Assembly: GCF_900478135.1 (NCBI RefSeq)
Contig: NZ_LS483470.1
Location: forward strand, 2,875,001-2,939,000
DNA from: Leminorella richardii
Lineage (GTDB): Bacteria > Pseudomonadota > Gammaproteobacteria > Enterobacterales > Enterobacteriaceae
Direction: 5' to 3'
DNA: 64,000 nt
Below, one piece after another: positions 33,995-43,532 of this stretch; position 1 is the first letter of the stretch, and each line of letters starts with the position of its first letter. The translations under genes were made by a program, and so were the position numbers. Below the pieces are notes generated by a model. That model did not search any database. It had not been told where the DNA came from and saw only the letters and a program-made list of their open reading frames with translations.

Positions 33995-36271
33995 TTACGG
34001 TGCTGGAGTGGCTTCCACCGATGGCGGAACCGGCGTATCAACGTCAATACTGTCAATTCGCTGTAGGCCGCGCGGCAGAAGCGTCCCTTTACGGCCGCGT
34101 TCAGCGCGGAACTTCTGCAAGTCTTCCGGGCGTAGCAGCAGCTTGCGCTTACCGACGTGTAGCGTCACTGAAGAAGACGGTGACAAAATCATCAGATAGG
34201 CAATGCGGTCTTCACCACTGGCAGCCTGCGCCGCAGGGATCGAGACGATCTTATTGCCTTTGCCTTTAGACAGCTGCGGCAGATCTCCTACCGGGAACAG
34301 CAGCATTCTGCCCGCCGCCGTAATGGACAGCAGCAGATCGTCGTCGCCGTTGACTTCCATCGGCTCCAGCACTTTGGCGTTGTCCGGTAAGGTAATCATC
34401 GCTTTGCCGTTGCGGTTGCGCGCGACAAGATCTTCAAAGGTACAGATAAAGCCGTAGCCCGCGTCGGACGCCATCAGGATTTTCCTGTCGTCAGCGGCCA
34501 TCAGCACGCGATCAATGCCCGCGCCCGGCGGCAGCTGTAGCTTACCGGTCAACGGCTCGCCCTGACTGCGCGCCGACGGCAGCGTCAGCGGATCGAGGGC
34601 GTAGCTGCGCCCCGTGGAGTCAAGGAACACCACTGGCTGGTTGCTTTTACCTCGCGCAGCTGCCTTAAAGGCGTCACCGGCGCGGTAGCTCAGGCCTGAA
34701 GGCTCGATGTCATGGCCTTTGGCGCAGCGCACCCAGCCCATATCAGACAGCACGACGGTCACAGGCTCAGACGGTACGAACTCGTGCTCGCTCATCGCTT
34801 TTGCTTCTGCTCGCGCGACGATGGGCGAACGGCGATCGTCGCCGTAGGCTTGAGCATCGGCTAGGATCTCTTTCTTAATCAGCGTGCCCATCTTGCGGTC
34901 GGAGGCCAGCAGCGCCTGAAGGCTGTCGCGCTCTTTCGCCAGCTCGTCCTGCTCGCCGCGGATCTTCATCTCTTCAAGCTTGGCCAAGTGGCGCAGCTTC
35001 AGCTCGAGGATCGCTTCGGCCTGCGTGTCAGTAATGCCGAAACGCTGCATCAGGGCGGGTTTGGGTTCATCTTCGGTACGGATGATTTCGATAACTTCAT
35101 CGATATTCAGGAAAGCCACCAGCAGGCCTTCAAGAATATGCAGACGCTTCAACACGCGCTCTAAGCGGTACTGCAAGCGACGAGTCACCGTGTCGCGACG
35201 AAATACCAGCCACTCTTTCAGGATTTCAATCAGCCCTTTCACCGCTGGGCGACCGTCCAGCCCCAGCATGTTCAGGTTAATGCGGTAGCTTTTTTCCAGA
35301 TCGGTGGTGGCAAACAGGTGGTTCATCACCTGCTCCAAATCGACACGGTTAGAGCGAGGCACCAGTACCAGACGCGTCGGGTTCTCGTGGTCGGATTCGT
35401 CGCGCAGGTCGTCAATCATCGGCAGCTTTTTCGCCCGCATCTGACTGGCAATTTGCTCCATCACGCGCGCGCCGGAGGTCTGATGCGGCAGTGCGGTAAT
35501 CACGATTTCGCCGTCTTCTTTCTTCCATACCGCGCGCATGCGCACCGAGCCTTTACCTGTCTGGTAAATGCGCTTGATTTCGTCAGACGGTGTAATAATT
35601 TCCGCTTCAGTCGGATAGTCAGGCCCTTTGACTTCACCCATCACCTCGTCAAGAGTGGCATTTGGGTTATCCAGCAGCATGACCGCGGCATTAGCCACTT
35701 CGCGCACGTTGTGAGGCGGAATGTCGGTCGCCATCCCCACGGCAATACCAGTGGTACCGTTCAGCAAAATATTCGGCAGGCGGGCGGGCAGCGTTTTCGG
35801 CTCAAGGAGTGTGCCGTCAAAGTTTGGCGTGAAGTCAACGGTTCCCTGCCCCAGCTCGCTGAGCAAAATCTCCGCGTACTTGGACAGACGAGATTCAGTG
35901 TAACGCATAGCCGCAAAGGACTTGGGATCGTCCGGCGCACCCCAGTTACCCTGACCGTCCACCAGCGGATAGCGGTAAGAGAACGGCTGCGCCATCAGCA
36001 CCATGGCTTCATAACAGGCGCTGTCGCCGTGCGGATGGTATTTACCCAGCACGTCACCCACGGTGCGCGCTGATTTCTTAAACTTCGCCTGAGCGTTAAG
36101 GCCCAGTTCGGACATGGCGTAAACGATGCGGCGCTGTACCGGCTTCAGGCCGTCACCGATAAACGGCAGCGCCCGATCCATAATGACGTACATCGAATAG
36201 TTAAGGTACGCATTCTCGGTAAACTGATGAAGCGGCTGCTGTTCTACGCCGTCGTGAGTAATATCACTCAT
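33995..36271 (-). CDS. parC: DNA topoisomerase IV subunit A ParC
   Basis: Breakage-reunion subunit of topoisomerase IV, which decatenates sister chromosomes. It has 758 aa (E. coli 752). The active-site Tyr124 is in AMRYTESRLSKYAE. The quinolone-determining region reads KYHPHGDSACYEAMV with Ser84 and Glu88 (equivalents of E. coli Ser80 and Glu84), so the common resistance substitutions are absent. The C-terminal beta-pinwheel repeats start near residue 490. It is 57 bp downstream of parE and ends at a strong terminator. Confidence 0.98.
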   Translation of the reverse strand: MSDITHDGVEQQPLHQFTENAYLNYSMYVIMDRALPFIGDGLKPVQRRIVYAMSELGLNAQAKFKKSARTVGDVLGKYHPHGDSACYEAMVLMAQPFSYRYPLVDGQGNWGAPDDPKSFAAMRYTESRLSKYAEILLSELGQGTVDFTPNFDGTLLEPKTLPARLPNILLNGTTGIAVGMATDIPPHNVREVANAAVMLLDNPNATLDEVMGEVKGPDYPTEAEIITPSDEIKRIYQTGKGSVRMRAVWKKEDGEIVITALPHQTSGARVMEQIASQMRAKKLPMIDDLRDESDHENPTRLVLVPRSNRVDLEQVMNHLFATTDLEKSYRINLNMLGLDGRPAVKGLIEILKEWLVFRRDTVTRRLQYRLERVLKRLHILEGLLVAFLNIDEVIEIIRTEDEPKPALMQRFGITDTQAEAILELKLRHLAKLEEMKIRGEQDELAKERDSLQALLASDRKMGTLIKKEILADAQAYGDDRRSPIVARAEAKAMSEHEFVPSEPVTVVLSDMGWVRCAKGHDIEPSGLSYRAGDAFKAAARGKSNQPVVFLDSTGRSYALDPLTLPSARSQGEPLTGKLQLPPGAGIDRVLMAADDRKILMASDAGYGFICTFEDLVARNRNGKAMITLPDNAKVLEPMEVNGDDDLLLSITAAGRMLLFPVGDLPQLSKGKGNKIVSIPAAQAASGEDRIAYLMILSPSSSVTLHVGKRKLLLRPEDLQKFRAERGRKGTLLPRGLQRIDSIDVDTPVPPSVEATPAP

Positions 36272-36328
36272 AGTATGACTTTTCCTTGCTCGCCAAAGCG
36301 GCCCATATGGCTAACTTTCGCGTTCAAA

Positions 36329-38218
36329 TTAAACCTCGATCTCCACCAGATCGCCCTTCTCCTGCAGCCAGTTGCGGCGATCTTCCGAGCGCTTTTTGGC
36401 CAGCAGCATGTCCATCAGCGCCATGGTGGCGTCGCTGTCTTCCAGCGTTAACTGCACCAGACGGCGAGTATTTGGATCCATGGTGGTTTCGCGCAGTTGA
36501 AGTGGGTTCATTTCGCCCAGCCCCTTAAAGCGCTGCACATTGGGCTTACCCTTTTTACGCTTGAGCTGCTCCAGAATGCCGGCCTTTTCTTCTTCGTCTA
36601 GCGCATAGTAAACCTCTTTGCCGAGGTCAATGCGGTAGAGCGGCGGCATGGCGACGTAAACGTGCCCCTCTTCCACCATTTTGCGGAAGTGGCGTACAAA
36701 CAGTGCGCAGATAAGGGTTGCAATATGCAGACCGTCGGAGTCCGCATCCGCCAGGATACACACTTTGCCGTAGCGCAGCTGGCTGAGGTCATCGCTGTCG
36801 GGGTCAATACCGATGGCAACGGAAATATCGTGGATTTCCTGTGAGGCCAATACCTCGTCGGAAGAAACTTCCCAGGTATTCAGGATCTTACCCTTGAGCG
36901 GCATGATCGCCTGAAACTCGCGGCTGCGCGCCTGCTTGGCAGAACCGCCCGCCGAGTCACCCTCGACCAGAAATAGCTCGGTGACACTCAAGTCTTGCGA
37001 CGAGCAGTCTGCCAGCTTGCCGGGCAGTGCCGGCCCGCTGACCAGCTTCTTGCGCACCACTTTTCTGGCGGCGCGCATGCGCTGCTGGGCGCTGGAAATC
37101 GCCAGCTCCGCCAGTTGCTCGGCGGCCTGTACGTTCTGGTTCAGCCACAGGCTGAAAGCGTCTTTAATAATGCCGGAAACGAACGCGGCGCTCTGGCGAG
37201 AAGAGAGGCGCTCTTTGGTTTGCCCAGCAAACTGCGGATCCTGCATCTTCAGCGACAGCACGTAGGCGCAGCGGTCCCAGATGTCTTCCGCGCTCAGCTT
37301 CACGCCGCGCGGCAGCAGGTTGCGAAACTCGCAGAACTCGCGCATGGCGTCCAGCAGCCCCTGGCGCAGGCCGTTAACGTGAGTACCGCCCTGCGTCGTT
37401 GGGATCAGGTTGACGTAGCTTTCGTTCAGGGTTTCACCCCCTTCCGGCAGCCACAGCAGCGCCCAGTCGATAGCTTCAACATCACCGGAGAACGCACCGA
37501 CAAACGGCGCTTCCGGCAGGGTCACCAGCCCGTTGACTGCTTCCATCAGGTAGTCAATCAGGCCGTCCTGATAGCACCAGCGCTGTTCGGTCTGATTGAC
37601 CTTGTCGACAAAAACGATTTCTACGCCGGGGCAAAGCACCGCTTTGGCTTTCAGCACGTGTACTAGGCGAGAGACTGAGAAGCGCGGATTGTCAAAGAAG
37701 CTAGCGTCAGGCCAAAAGTGCACGCTAGTGCCAGTGTTGCGACGCCCGCAGGTACCGATCACTGTTAAATCCTGCACCTTATCGCCGTTTTCAAAGGCGA
37801 TGCTGTATACCTGCGCATCGCGGCGCACGGTGACTTCAACGCGCTTTGACAGGGCGTTAACGACGGAAATGCCCACGCCGTGTAGGCCACCCGAAAACTG
37901 ATAGTTTTTGTTAGAAAACTTTCCCCCAGCGTGCAGGCGACACATAATAAGTTCAATCGCCGTCACGCCCTCTTCGGGGTGAATATCGACCGGCATCCCG
38001 CGGCCGTCGTCAATCACTTCCAGTGACTGATCTTCGTGCAGGATAACCTCTATTTTGCTCGCGTGACCGGCCAGCGCTTCATCCACGCTGTTGTCGATAA
38101 CCTCTTGCCCAAGATGGTTAGGGCGGTCAGTTTCTGTGTACATGCCGGGTCGACGACGTACTGGTTCTAGTCCGCTGAGCACCTCAATGGAGTCAGCGTT
38201 ATAACTGGATTGGCTCAT
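36329..38218 (-). CDS. parE: DNA topoisomerase IV subunit B ParE
   Basis: ATPase subunit of topoisomerase IV, 629 aa (E. coli 630). GHKL ATP site: EVIDNSVDEALAGHA, DDGRGMPVD and GLHGVGISVVNALS. The transducer domain follows. The Toprim domain has FLVEGDSAGGSAKQ and the DADSDGLHI acidic motif. The C-terminal core domain includes RFKGLGEMNPLQLRETTMDP. ParC follows directly on the same strand, and yqiA lies 188 bp upstream, the same order as E. coli. Confidence 0.98.
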   Translation of the reverse strand: MSQSSYNADSIEVLSGLEPVRRRPGMYTETDRPNHLGQEVIDNSVDEALAGHASKIEVILHEDQSLEVIDDGRGMPVDIHPEEGVTAIELIMCRLHAGGKFSNKNYQFSGGLHGVGISVVNALSKRVEVTVRRDAQVYSIAFENGDKVQDLTVIGTCGRRNTGTSVHFWPDASFFDNPRFSVSRLVHVLKAKAVLCPGVEIVFVDKVNQTEQRWCYQDGLIDYLMEAVNGLVTLPEAPFVGAFSGDVEAIDWALLWLPEGGETLNESYVNLIPTTQGGTHVNGLRQGLLDAMREFCEFRNLLPRGVKLSAEDIWDRCAYVLSLKMQDPQFAGQTKERLSSRQSAAFVSGIIKDAFSLWLNQNVQAAEQLAELAISSAQQRMRAARKVVRKKLVSGPALPGKLADCSSQDLSVTELFLVEGDSAGGSAKQARSREFQAIMPLKGKILNTWEVSSDEVLASQEIHDISVAIGIDPDSDDLSQLRYGKVCILADADSDGLHIATLICALFVRHFRKMVEEGHVYVAMPPLYRIDLGKEVYYALDEEEKAGILEQLKRKKGKPNVQRFKGLGEMNPLQLRETTMDPNTRRLVQLTLEDSDATMALMDMLLAKKRSEDRRNWLQEKGDLVEIEV

Positions 38219-38406
38219 GATTTGGCTTTCTGGAATCTAAATTCATTCCTCACCTTTCGCACTGCAGAGTACCTGTAAAGTAGCCGCAGTGGGGAAAGCG
38301 AGAAGTATTGGATCTAAAAAACGATCGCGGCGCGCTTATCCCTTTCAGTATAGATAAGCGGCACACACCGGTGAGTTTTCCCTGATTGACCGGCCGAAGG
38401 TGACTA

Positions 38407-38988
38407 TTAAGCCGCACTAAGCCCCAAGAAATCAACAATCGCAGGAAAATAGTGTTCAAAACCGACAAAGCTATGGTTCCCTCCAGACTCCACGGTTTGG
38501 CGACAGTGTGTGTAATAGGTCACAGCCTGGCTGTAGTCAAGCACTTCATCGCCGGTTTGCTGCAATAGCCACAGCAGATCTGGCGCTTCCAGCGGCTCAA
38601 TCTGCATCACTTTAAGATCGTAAACGTGGCGAGACTCTATCACATATTGCTGGCCGGTGTAGGGATTCTCGTTGCTGCCGATGTATTCCTGTATCCACTC
38701 AAAGGGTTTCACCGCCGGGTTAACCACCACCGCAGGGATCATAAAGCACTGAGAGAGCCAGGTCGCATAGTAGCCACCCAAAGAGGAACCGACGATGCCC
38801 AGCGGCTCTCCTACCCTATCTAATACAATCTCCTCCAGCACAGCGGCGGCGTCTGACGGGAAAGGAGGAATAACGGGCGTCAACATCTCGATATGAGGGT
38901 GATGCTCAGCCAGCCACTGCTTAAAACTCGTCGCCTTGGCCGACTGGGGGGAACTATTGAAGCCGTGTATATAAAGCAGCGTCGTCAT
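38407..38988 (-). CDS. yqiA: Alpha/beta-hydrolase esterase YqiA
   Basis: Small cytoplasmic esterase of 193 aa (E. coli 193), UPF0227 family. It begins MTTLLYIHGFNSSPQSAKAT; the nucleophile elbow is IVGSSLGGYYATWLS (Ser in GSSLG, about residue 68), with the Asp in TGDEVLDY and His near GGNHSFVGF. The physiological substrate is unknown. The ATG overlaps the cpdA stop as TGATG, so it is coupled to cpdA. Confidence 0.94.
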   Translation of the reverse strand: MTTLLYIHGFNSSPQSAKATSFKQWLAEHHPHIEMLTPVIPPFPSDAAAVLEEIVLDRVGEPLGIVGSSLGGYYATWLSQCFMIPAVVVNPAVKPFEWIQEYIGSNENPYTGQQYVIESRHVYDLKVMQIEPLEAPDLLWLLQQTGDEVLDYSQAVTYYTHCRQTVESGGNHSFVGFEHYFPAIVDFLGLSAA

Positions 38989-39815
38989 CAATAACCGTCC
39001 GAGTCCATATCAGGGAGGAATGCATCACTTTGCAAACGGCAGACTGTGGTTTCAACCGTGCCGTCCGCGTAAAGGTCAAGATAGCGCCAGCCCGGCGCAA
39101 GGTTATCTATAGTAAAGTTAGTACAGTGAGGCTTAAACTGCACGCAGGTTGAGGGCGTCGCCAGAACGCGGCGACCATTCCAATCCAAAGAAAGATCCTG
39201 ATGAATGTGACCACACAGCAGCGTTTTTGCCTGTGGATGCCTATCGAGCACCTCAGACAGCATGTGCGCATTGCGCAGGCTGTGCTGATCGAGCCAAGTA
39301 CATCCAGAAGGTAAAGGATGATGGTGCAGCAAAATCAGCGCGTGACGAGAGGCGTACTGAGTCAGCGAGCGATCGAGCCAGTTGAGCTGATAGTCGCTAA
39401 GCTCACCGTGAGGAACGCCCAGCACTTGGCTGTCTAATAAGATAACAAGCCAGTCTTCACCCAACAGCGCCAGCTTAGACGGTAAAAGCCCCGCCAGCTC
39501 CATGGCATCAACCATCGCAGGCTGGAAATCGTGGTTCCCCGGCAGCCATATGCACGGCGCAGGAAGTCTTGAAATTCCGGCAGTAAAGCGTTGATAAGCG
39601 GCAAAGCTGCGATCCTGCGCGAGGTCACCGGTTGCGACGATCAAATCATAGTCGCACTCCCGCCCGGTAATCTCATCGAGGACAGCGTGAAAGCTTTGCA
39701 GCGTATTCACGCCTAAAAGCGTTTCATCCGCGCCGGAAAACAGGTGGGTATCAGTAATCTGTAATACTCTCACTTTGGACCCACTCGCCAAAGGGAGTTG
39801 AAAAAGGCTTTCCAA
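38988..39815 (-). CDS. cpdA: 3',5'-cyclic-AMP phosphodiesterase CpdA
   Basis: Metallophosphoesterase that hydrolyses cAMP and so tunes CRP activity. It has 275 aa, same as E. coli. The start is TTG at 39815: translation MESLFQLPLA matches the E. coli N-terminus MESLLTLPLA, and AAGGA lies seven bases upstream. Metal-binding motifs: ITDTHLF (DxH), ATGDLAQD (GDxxxD), GNHDFQP (GNHD), LLHHHPLP and CGHIHQDLSLDWNGRR (GHxH). It overlaps yqiA by one base. Confidence 0.96.
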   Translation of the reverse strand: MESLFQLPLASGSKVRVLQITDTHLFSGADETLLGVNTLQSFHAVLDEITGRECDYDLIVATGDLAQDRSFAAYQRFTAGISRLPAPCIWLPGNHDFQPAMVDAMELAGLLPSKLALLGEDWLVILLDSQVLGVPHGELSDYQLNWLDRSLTQYASRHALILLHHHPLPSGCTWLDQHSLRNAHMLSEVLDRHPQAKTLLCGHIHQDLSLDWNGRRVLATPSTCVQFKPHCTNFTIDNLAPGWRYLDLYADGTVETTVCRLQSDAFLPDMDSDGY

Positions 39816-39897
39816 GAGGTTTCCTTCAGAAATATTTACACCCTCAGAGCGTCAATCATCTTGAAGCACAGTGGGTATAGGTGAGTAAACTCCTGCT

Positions 39898-40323
39898 CTA
39901 TGTGTTTAGCAAACGGCAACGGGCAGCGCTTAGACAAAAACGCAGCCAGTCCGCCAAAAATTGATTAATTTGGTGTTTTTCATCGCGCTGGTGCAAATTT
40001 TTATTGGGATAATCATAACTTGCTTTAAAGCGAAAGATCTGTTGACTGGAACACACTTCTGCAACGAGCGCATCGTGATAAAGCCGAACGTTTAAACTCG
40101 GCATACTCCAGTAGCTGACCTTTGGCTGAACCTGCTTAATGGTAACCAGCGAAGTGTAACGCGTGGATTCCAGCGTCTCAATGCTGTAGACGGTATTATC
40201 AACCTGTAGCTCAACGCGACTGCCTATTTTTTCATCACGAGGAATCAAACGCCGCAACTGCGCGTAGTTAACCTCGGTCAGGCGCATCATGGAAAGAAAA
40301 TCTGGGGTATATCGCTTCTTCAT
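39898..40323 (-). CDS. yqiB: DUF1249 protein YqiB
   Basis: Conserved enterobacterial protein of unknown function, 141 aa (E. coli 140). The family core is unmistakable: MKKRYTPDFLSMMRLTEVNY, SYWSMPSLNVRLYHDALVAE and NLHQRDEKHQINQFLADWL. It is probably cytoplasmic. It usually sits in nudF-yqiB-cpdA-yqiA-parE; here a terminated foreign-looking gene separates it from nudF, so it likely has its own promoter in 40324-40482. Confidence 0.93.
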   Translation of the reverse strand: MKKRYTPDFLSMMRLTEVNYAQLRRLIPRDEKIGSRVELQVDNTVYSIETLESTRYTSLVTIKQVQPKVSYWSMPSLNVRLYHDALVAEVCSSQQIFRFKASYDYPNKNLHQRDEKHQINQFLADWLRFCLSAARCRLLNT

Positions 40324-40482
40324 ATGGCTCAGGCAGGACGTCAGACGCTCCTCATTATCTTGATTAACGTTGACAGGGCACTCTACTCAGCATTAACCAA
40401 ACACATTCACTCAATAAGCTGTCATTATGAAGGAAACGCCAGTGAGAAATAAAGAAACGGCGAGAGAAAAAACCGTCTTAAT

Positions 40483-40511
40483 GAAAAATGTCGGGCATCA
40501 ATAGCCCGACA
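40483..40511 (-). terminator. Rho-independent terminator after the 112-aa gene
   Basis: GTCGGGC (40490-40496) pairs with GCCCGAC (40504-40510), 7-nt loop. On the minus strand ATTTTTC follows. It lies about 45 bp after the stop at 40554. Confidence 0.85.
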
Positions 40512-40553
40512 AAATATCCACGAAAACATAAGGGGAAATTGAAAAAGCGCTAT

Positions 40554-40892
40554 TTAAGCGTGTGCGTAGTTCACTTCACAATAAAAGCCTTTCATATCGC
40601 TACCGCCGGAAATAAGCCGGTAGCTAATAATGCGGTCGTTCGCTCTGCGTGAGTAAAAGGTAAAATAGGCGTACTGCATGACGCTGACAAAGGTCATAAA
40701 GTGCTCTTTGATTTCGTGCAGTTCGGAACCCTTTAGTGAAACCTCGACCACATACTTATTGTCAATGACTTCATAGCTAAACTCCGACACTGCGTCGTCC
40801 TGATGAAAAAAATCATAGATAGAGGCGTCAATCCAAGGGTCAGTAATCAGCTCGATGCTGCTAACGATATTTTCAATAATTCGGTTTGTCAT
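40554..40892 (-). CDS. Uncharacterised 112-residue protein inserted between nudF and yqiB
   Basis: I do not recognise this family. The ATG at 40892 is preceded by an ideal GGAGG with six-base spacing, and the gene has its own terminator, so it is very likely expressed. The product is soluble-looking and acidic in its first half (ELITDPWIDASIYDFFHQDD) and aromatic-rich in the second (FVSVMQYAYFTFYSRRANDR), with no signal or membrane segment. It interrupts an operon that is continuous in E. coli. Its DNA looks more AT-rich than its neighbours, so gain by transfer is plausible but unproven. Confidence 0.8.
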   Translation of the reverse strand: MTNRIIENIVSSIELITDPWIDASIYDFFHQDDAVSEFSYEVIDNKYVVEVSLKGSELHEIKEHFMTFVSVMQYAYFTFYSRRANDRIISYRLISGGSDMKGFYCEVNYAHA

Positions 40893-40989
40893 CGCGCACC
40901 TCCGGTCATCATTGATTTTATATTAGCAGCCTTTAGCGGTTTTACAGGCGGCGCCGACAAAATTATCCGGCCTCGCTAATAAAGCGCTA

Positions 40990-41625
40990 TCAAGCAGTTA
41001 GCCACTCTTTTTGCAGCTTAAGGTAGTTAAGCTGTAGCCACTGAATGGCGATCACGGTTGCCGCGTTGTCAATAACGCCCTCCTCCACCCACTGATAGGC
41101 CTGACTGCGGCTTACCACATGAACCTTGATGTCCTCATTTTCCTCCGCCAGCCCGTGAATACCCTTCGCCTTCGACGCGTCCACCTCCCCTGCAATAATG
41201 GAAAGCCGCTCGGAAGTGCCGCCGGGGCTCGCCAAATAGCTCAGAACAGGCTGACAGCGCCCGACTTCAATGCCCGCTTCCTCCAGCGCCTCACGGCGCA
41301 CCACCTGTTCGACGTCTTCGCCCGGCTCTATCATTCCGGCGATGGCTTCCAACAGCCACGGTGTTTCACTGGTTTCCATCGCGGCAATGCGGATTTGCTC
41401 AATCAAGACCACCTCATCTCGGCGAGCATCGTAAGCCAGCAGAACGCCGGCGTGGCCTCGCTCAAAAATTTCACGCGTCACCTCTTCGCTCATAGAGCCA
41501 TCAAAGCGGCGGTGGCGAAAACGGTATTCCACTAGCGAAAAGAAGCCGCGATAAAGCGGTTTCTGTGCAATAATTTCTACGTCGCGGTTATTCAGCGTTA
41601 CGGGTGTTTTTTTATATAGCGTCAT
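40990..41625 (-). CDS. nudF: ADP-ribose diphosphatase NudF
   Basis: Nudix hydrolase splitting ADP-ribose to AMP and ribose-5-phosphate. The open frame extends 216 bases further upstream, but homology fixes the start at 41625 (MTLYKKTPVTLNNRDVEIIA), 211 aa (E. coli 209). The Nudix box is GMIEPGEDVEQVVRREALEEAG (about residues 97-118, GX5EX7REVXEEXGU pattern with AREALEEAG-type end). SPGGTSERLSI and VHVVSRSQAYQWVEEG are also diagnostic. It is divergent from tolC. Confidence 0.95.
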   Translation of the reverse strand: MTLYKKTPVTLNNRDVEIIAQKPLYRGFFSLVEYRFRHRRFDGSMSEEVTREIFERGHAGVLLAYDARRDEVVLIEQIRIAAMETSETPWLLEAIAGMIEPGEDVEQVVRREALEEAGIEVGRCQPVLSYLASPGGTSERLSIIAGEVDASKAKGIHGLAEENEDIKVHVVSRSQAYQWVEEGVIDNAATVIAIQWLQLNYLKLQKEWLTA

Positions 41626-41740
41626 CAAGCTTCTCTTTGCTGAGTTAAATTTCACAACCGACGCTATTTGATGGCCTACCTGCGGCAACTTCAACAGGTA
41701 AATGCAAAAAACGCGTAATTTTTCTGTAAATAATACCGTT

Positions 41741-41759
41741 ATGGCACATAAAGCTACCT
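41741..41759. promoter_or_regulatory. Candidate marbox upstream of tolC
   Basis: ATGGCACATAAAGCTACCT fits the MarA/SoxS/Rob consensus AYnGCACnnWnnRYYAAAY except at two of the A positions, and lies just before a possible -10 (TAGAAT, 41781-41786). tolC is a known mar/sox/rob regulon member in E. coli. Site function is inferred. Confidence 0.45.
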
Positions 41760-41850
41760 TTATTATCACGAATACTCTGGTAGAATTTGCGTCTATATTT
41801 ATGTCACAGTCAGACAACACAACACGAATGCTGTACAACAAGGATCGCCC

Positions 41851-43203
41851 ATGAAAAAACTGCTTCCTTTGATTATTGGCCTTAGCCTAGGAGGCTTCAG
41901 TGCACTGGGGCACGCTGACGATCTCATGCAGGTCTACCAGCAGGCTAAAAGCAACAACCCCGATTTGCGCAAAGTAGAATCCAATCGCGATGCAGCATAC
42001 GAAAAAATCAGTGAATCCCGCGGAGCCCTGCTGCCTCAGCTAGGCCTTAACGCCGGATATAACATCAACCGCGGCTATCGCGACAACAGCGGTAACAAAA
42101 CCGACGTTACCAGCGGGACGCTGCAGTTAAGCCAGACCATTTTTGATATGTCTCTCTGGCGCCAGCTGAACATCACTGAGAAAGAAGCCGGCGTTCAGGA
42201 CGTATCCTATCAGGCTCAGCAGCAAACGCTGATTTTAGATACTGCTACCGCTTACTTTAACGTGCTGCGCGGTTTGGACATTCTGTTAACTACTGAAGCG
42301 CAAAAAGACGCTCTGTACCGTCAATTAGATCAGGCGCGCCAACGCTTTAATGTCGGCCTTGTCGCTATTACTGACGTCCAGAACGCTCAGGCGCAATATG
42401 ACCAAACGCTGGCCGATGAAGTTGCTGCCCGCAATAATCTAGAAAACTATCTGGAAGTGCTGCGTCAAATTTCCGGCATGTTCTATCCTGAGCTGAGCGC
42501 ACTGGATACCCAACGCTTTAGCACCAAACGCCCAAATGACGTCAACAGCCTGCTGAAAGAGGCAGAAAGCCGCAACCTTAACCTGTTGACTGCGCGTCTG
42601 GCACAGGACGTTGCCCGCGAGCAAATTCGCCTACAGCAAACGGGTCACATGCCAACAGTGTCGTTAACGGCCTCTACTGGCGTCTCAAATAACGACTACC
42701 GCGGTTCAAGAACCGTGGGCACTAACGACAGCATCAACGGCAACACTACTGCGGGTATTACTCTGAGCTTCCCGCTGTTTAGCGGCGGCCAAACCAGTTC
42801 TCGCGTCAAGCAGGCGCAGTACAGCTACGTTGGCGCCAGCGAAGCGCTGGAAAGCGCCCACCGTTCAATGATTCAGATCGTGCGCTCGTCCTACAATAAC
42901 GTGTCCGCTTCTATCAGCTCGGTCAACGCCTATAAGCAAACGGTCGTTTCAGCCGAAAGCTCTCTGGAAGCCACTCAGGCCGGTTATGACGTAGGCACTC
43001 GCACCATCGTTGACGTGCTGAACGCTACCACCACGCTGTATAACGCGAAGCAGCAGTTGGCTAACGCGCGCTATGACTATCTGATTAACCAGCTCAACAT
43101 CAAATACGCGCTGGGTACGCTCAACGAAAACGATCTGGCAACGCTCAACCGCACTCTGGGCAAGCCAACGACGACGATCCCAACGATTAAAACACACAAT
43201 TAA
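41851..43203 (+). CDS. tolC: Outer-membrane efflux channel TolC
   Basis: Trimeric outer-membrane channel-tunnel used by AcrAB-type pumps, type I secretion and probably YbhG-linked export. Signal MKKLLPLIIGLSLGGFSALGHA. Two OEP repeats of alternating helices and strands follow (NPDLRKVESNRDAAYEKISESRG; then SRNLNLLTARLAQDVAREQIRL), with PLFSGGQTSSRVKQA in the second. It has 450 aa against 493 in E. coli. The difference is mostly the missing C-terminal periplasmic tail after NDLATLNRTLGKP, known to be dispensable. It has its own promoter and terminator. Confidence 0.97.
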   Translation: MKKLLPLIIGLSLGGFSALGHADDLMQVYQQAKSNNPDLRKVESNRDAAYEKISESRGALLPQLGLNAGYNINRGYRDNSGNKTDVTSGTLQLSQTIFDMSLWRQLNITEKEAGVQDVSYQAQQQTLILDTATAYFNVLRGLDILLTTEAQKDALYRQLDQARQRFNVGLVAITDVQNAQAQYDQTLADEVAARNNLENYLEVLRQISGMFYPELSALDTQRFSTKRPNDVNSLLKEAESRNLNLLTARLAQDVAREQIRLQQTGHMPTVSLTASTGVSNNDYRGSRTVGTNDSINGNTTAGITLSFPLFSGGQTSSRVKQAQYSYVGASEALESAHRSMIQIVRSSYNNVSASISSVNAYKQTVVSAESSLEATQAGYDVGTRTIVDVLNATTTLYNAKQQLANARYDYLINQLNIKYALGTLNENDLATLNRTLGKPTTTIPTIKTHN

Positions 43204-43224
43204 TCGTTCGTTTCATAACGATAG

Positions 43225-43253
43225 AAATCCCTGCTTTTTGCGGGGATTTTTTT
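43225..43253 (+). terminator. Rho-independent terminator of tolC
   Basis: AAATCCCTGC (43225-43234) pairs with GCGGGGATTT (one G-T pair) across a 5-nt loop, then seven T. Confidence 0.88.
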
Positions 43254-43532
43254 ATCTTTTTTCTAAAGCGAGAATTTACGCACACTTTGTCTTTTTCACT
43301 GCGGGAAAAACGGTAAAAAAGGACATCTTTGCTTTAAATCGTCGGCTATTTCGCCTATTCTACGGGGGCTTAATTAAAGGGAATTTTCCTGCCTTGTCTG
43401 TGGTTCCCGACTGCTAAAACGGCATATTTGGCGCATTGTCTTTAGGCTCATCGCCTTGAGCACATTATAAAGCCGTGCCGGGACCAAGAAATGCAGTCAT
43501 CAAACTTCGCATTTACTACTAGGACTGAAATC

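Noticed and set aside
33995..38218. Possible quinolone-resistance changes in parC/parE
   Set aside because: ParC Ser84 and Glu88 are the susceptible residues, and I saw no obvious change in ParE motifs.
41626..41841. 72-codon N-terminal extension of nudF
   Set aside because: The family starts at 41625, and the extension lies in the tolC/nudF promoter region with no homology.
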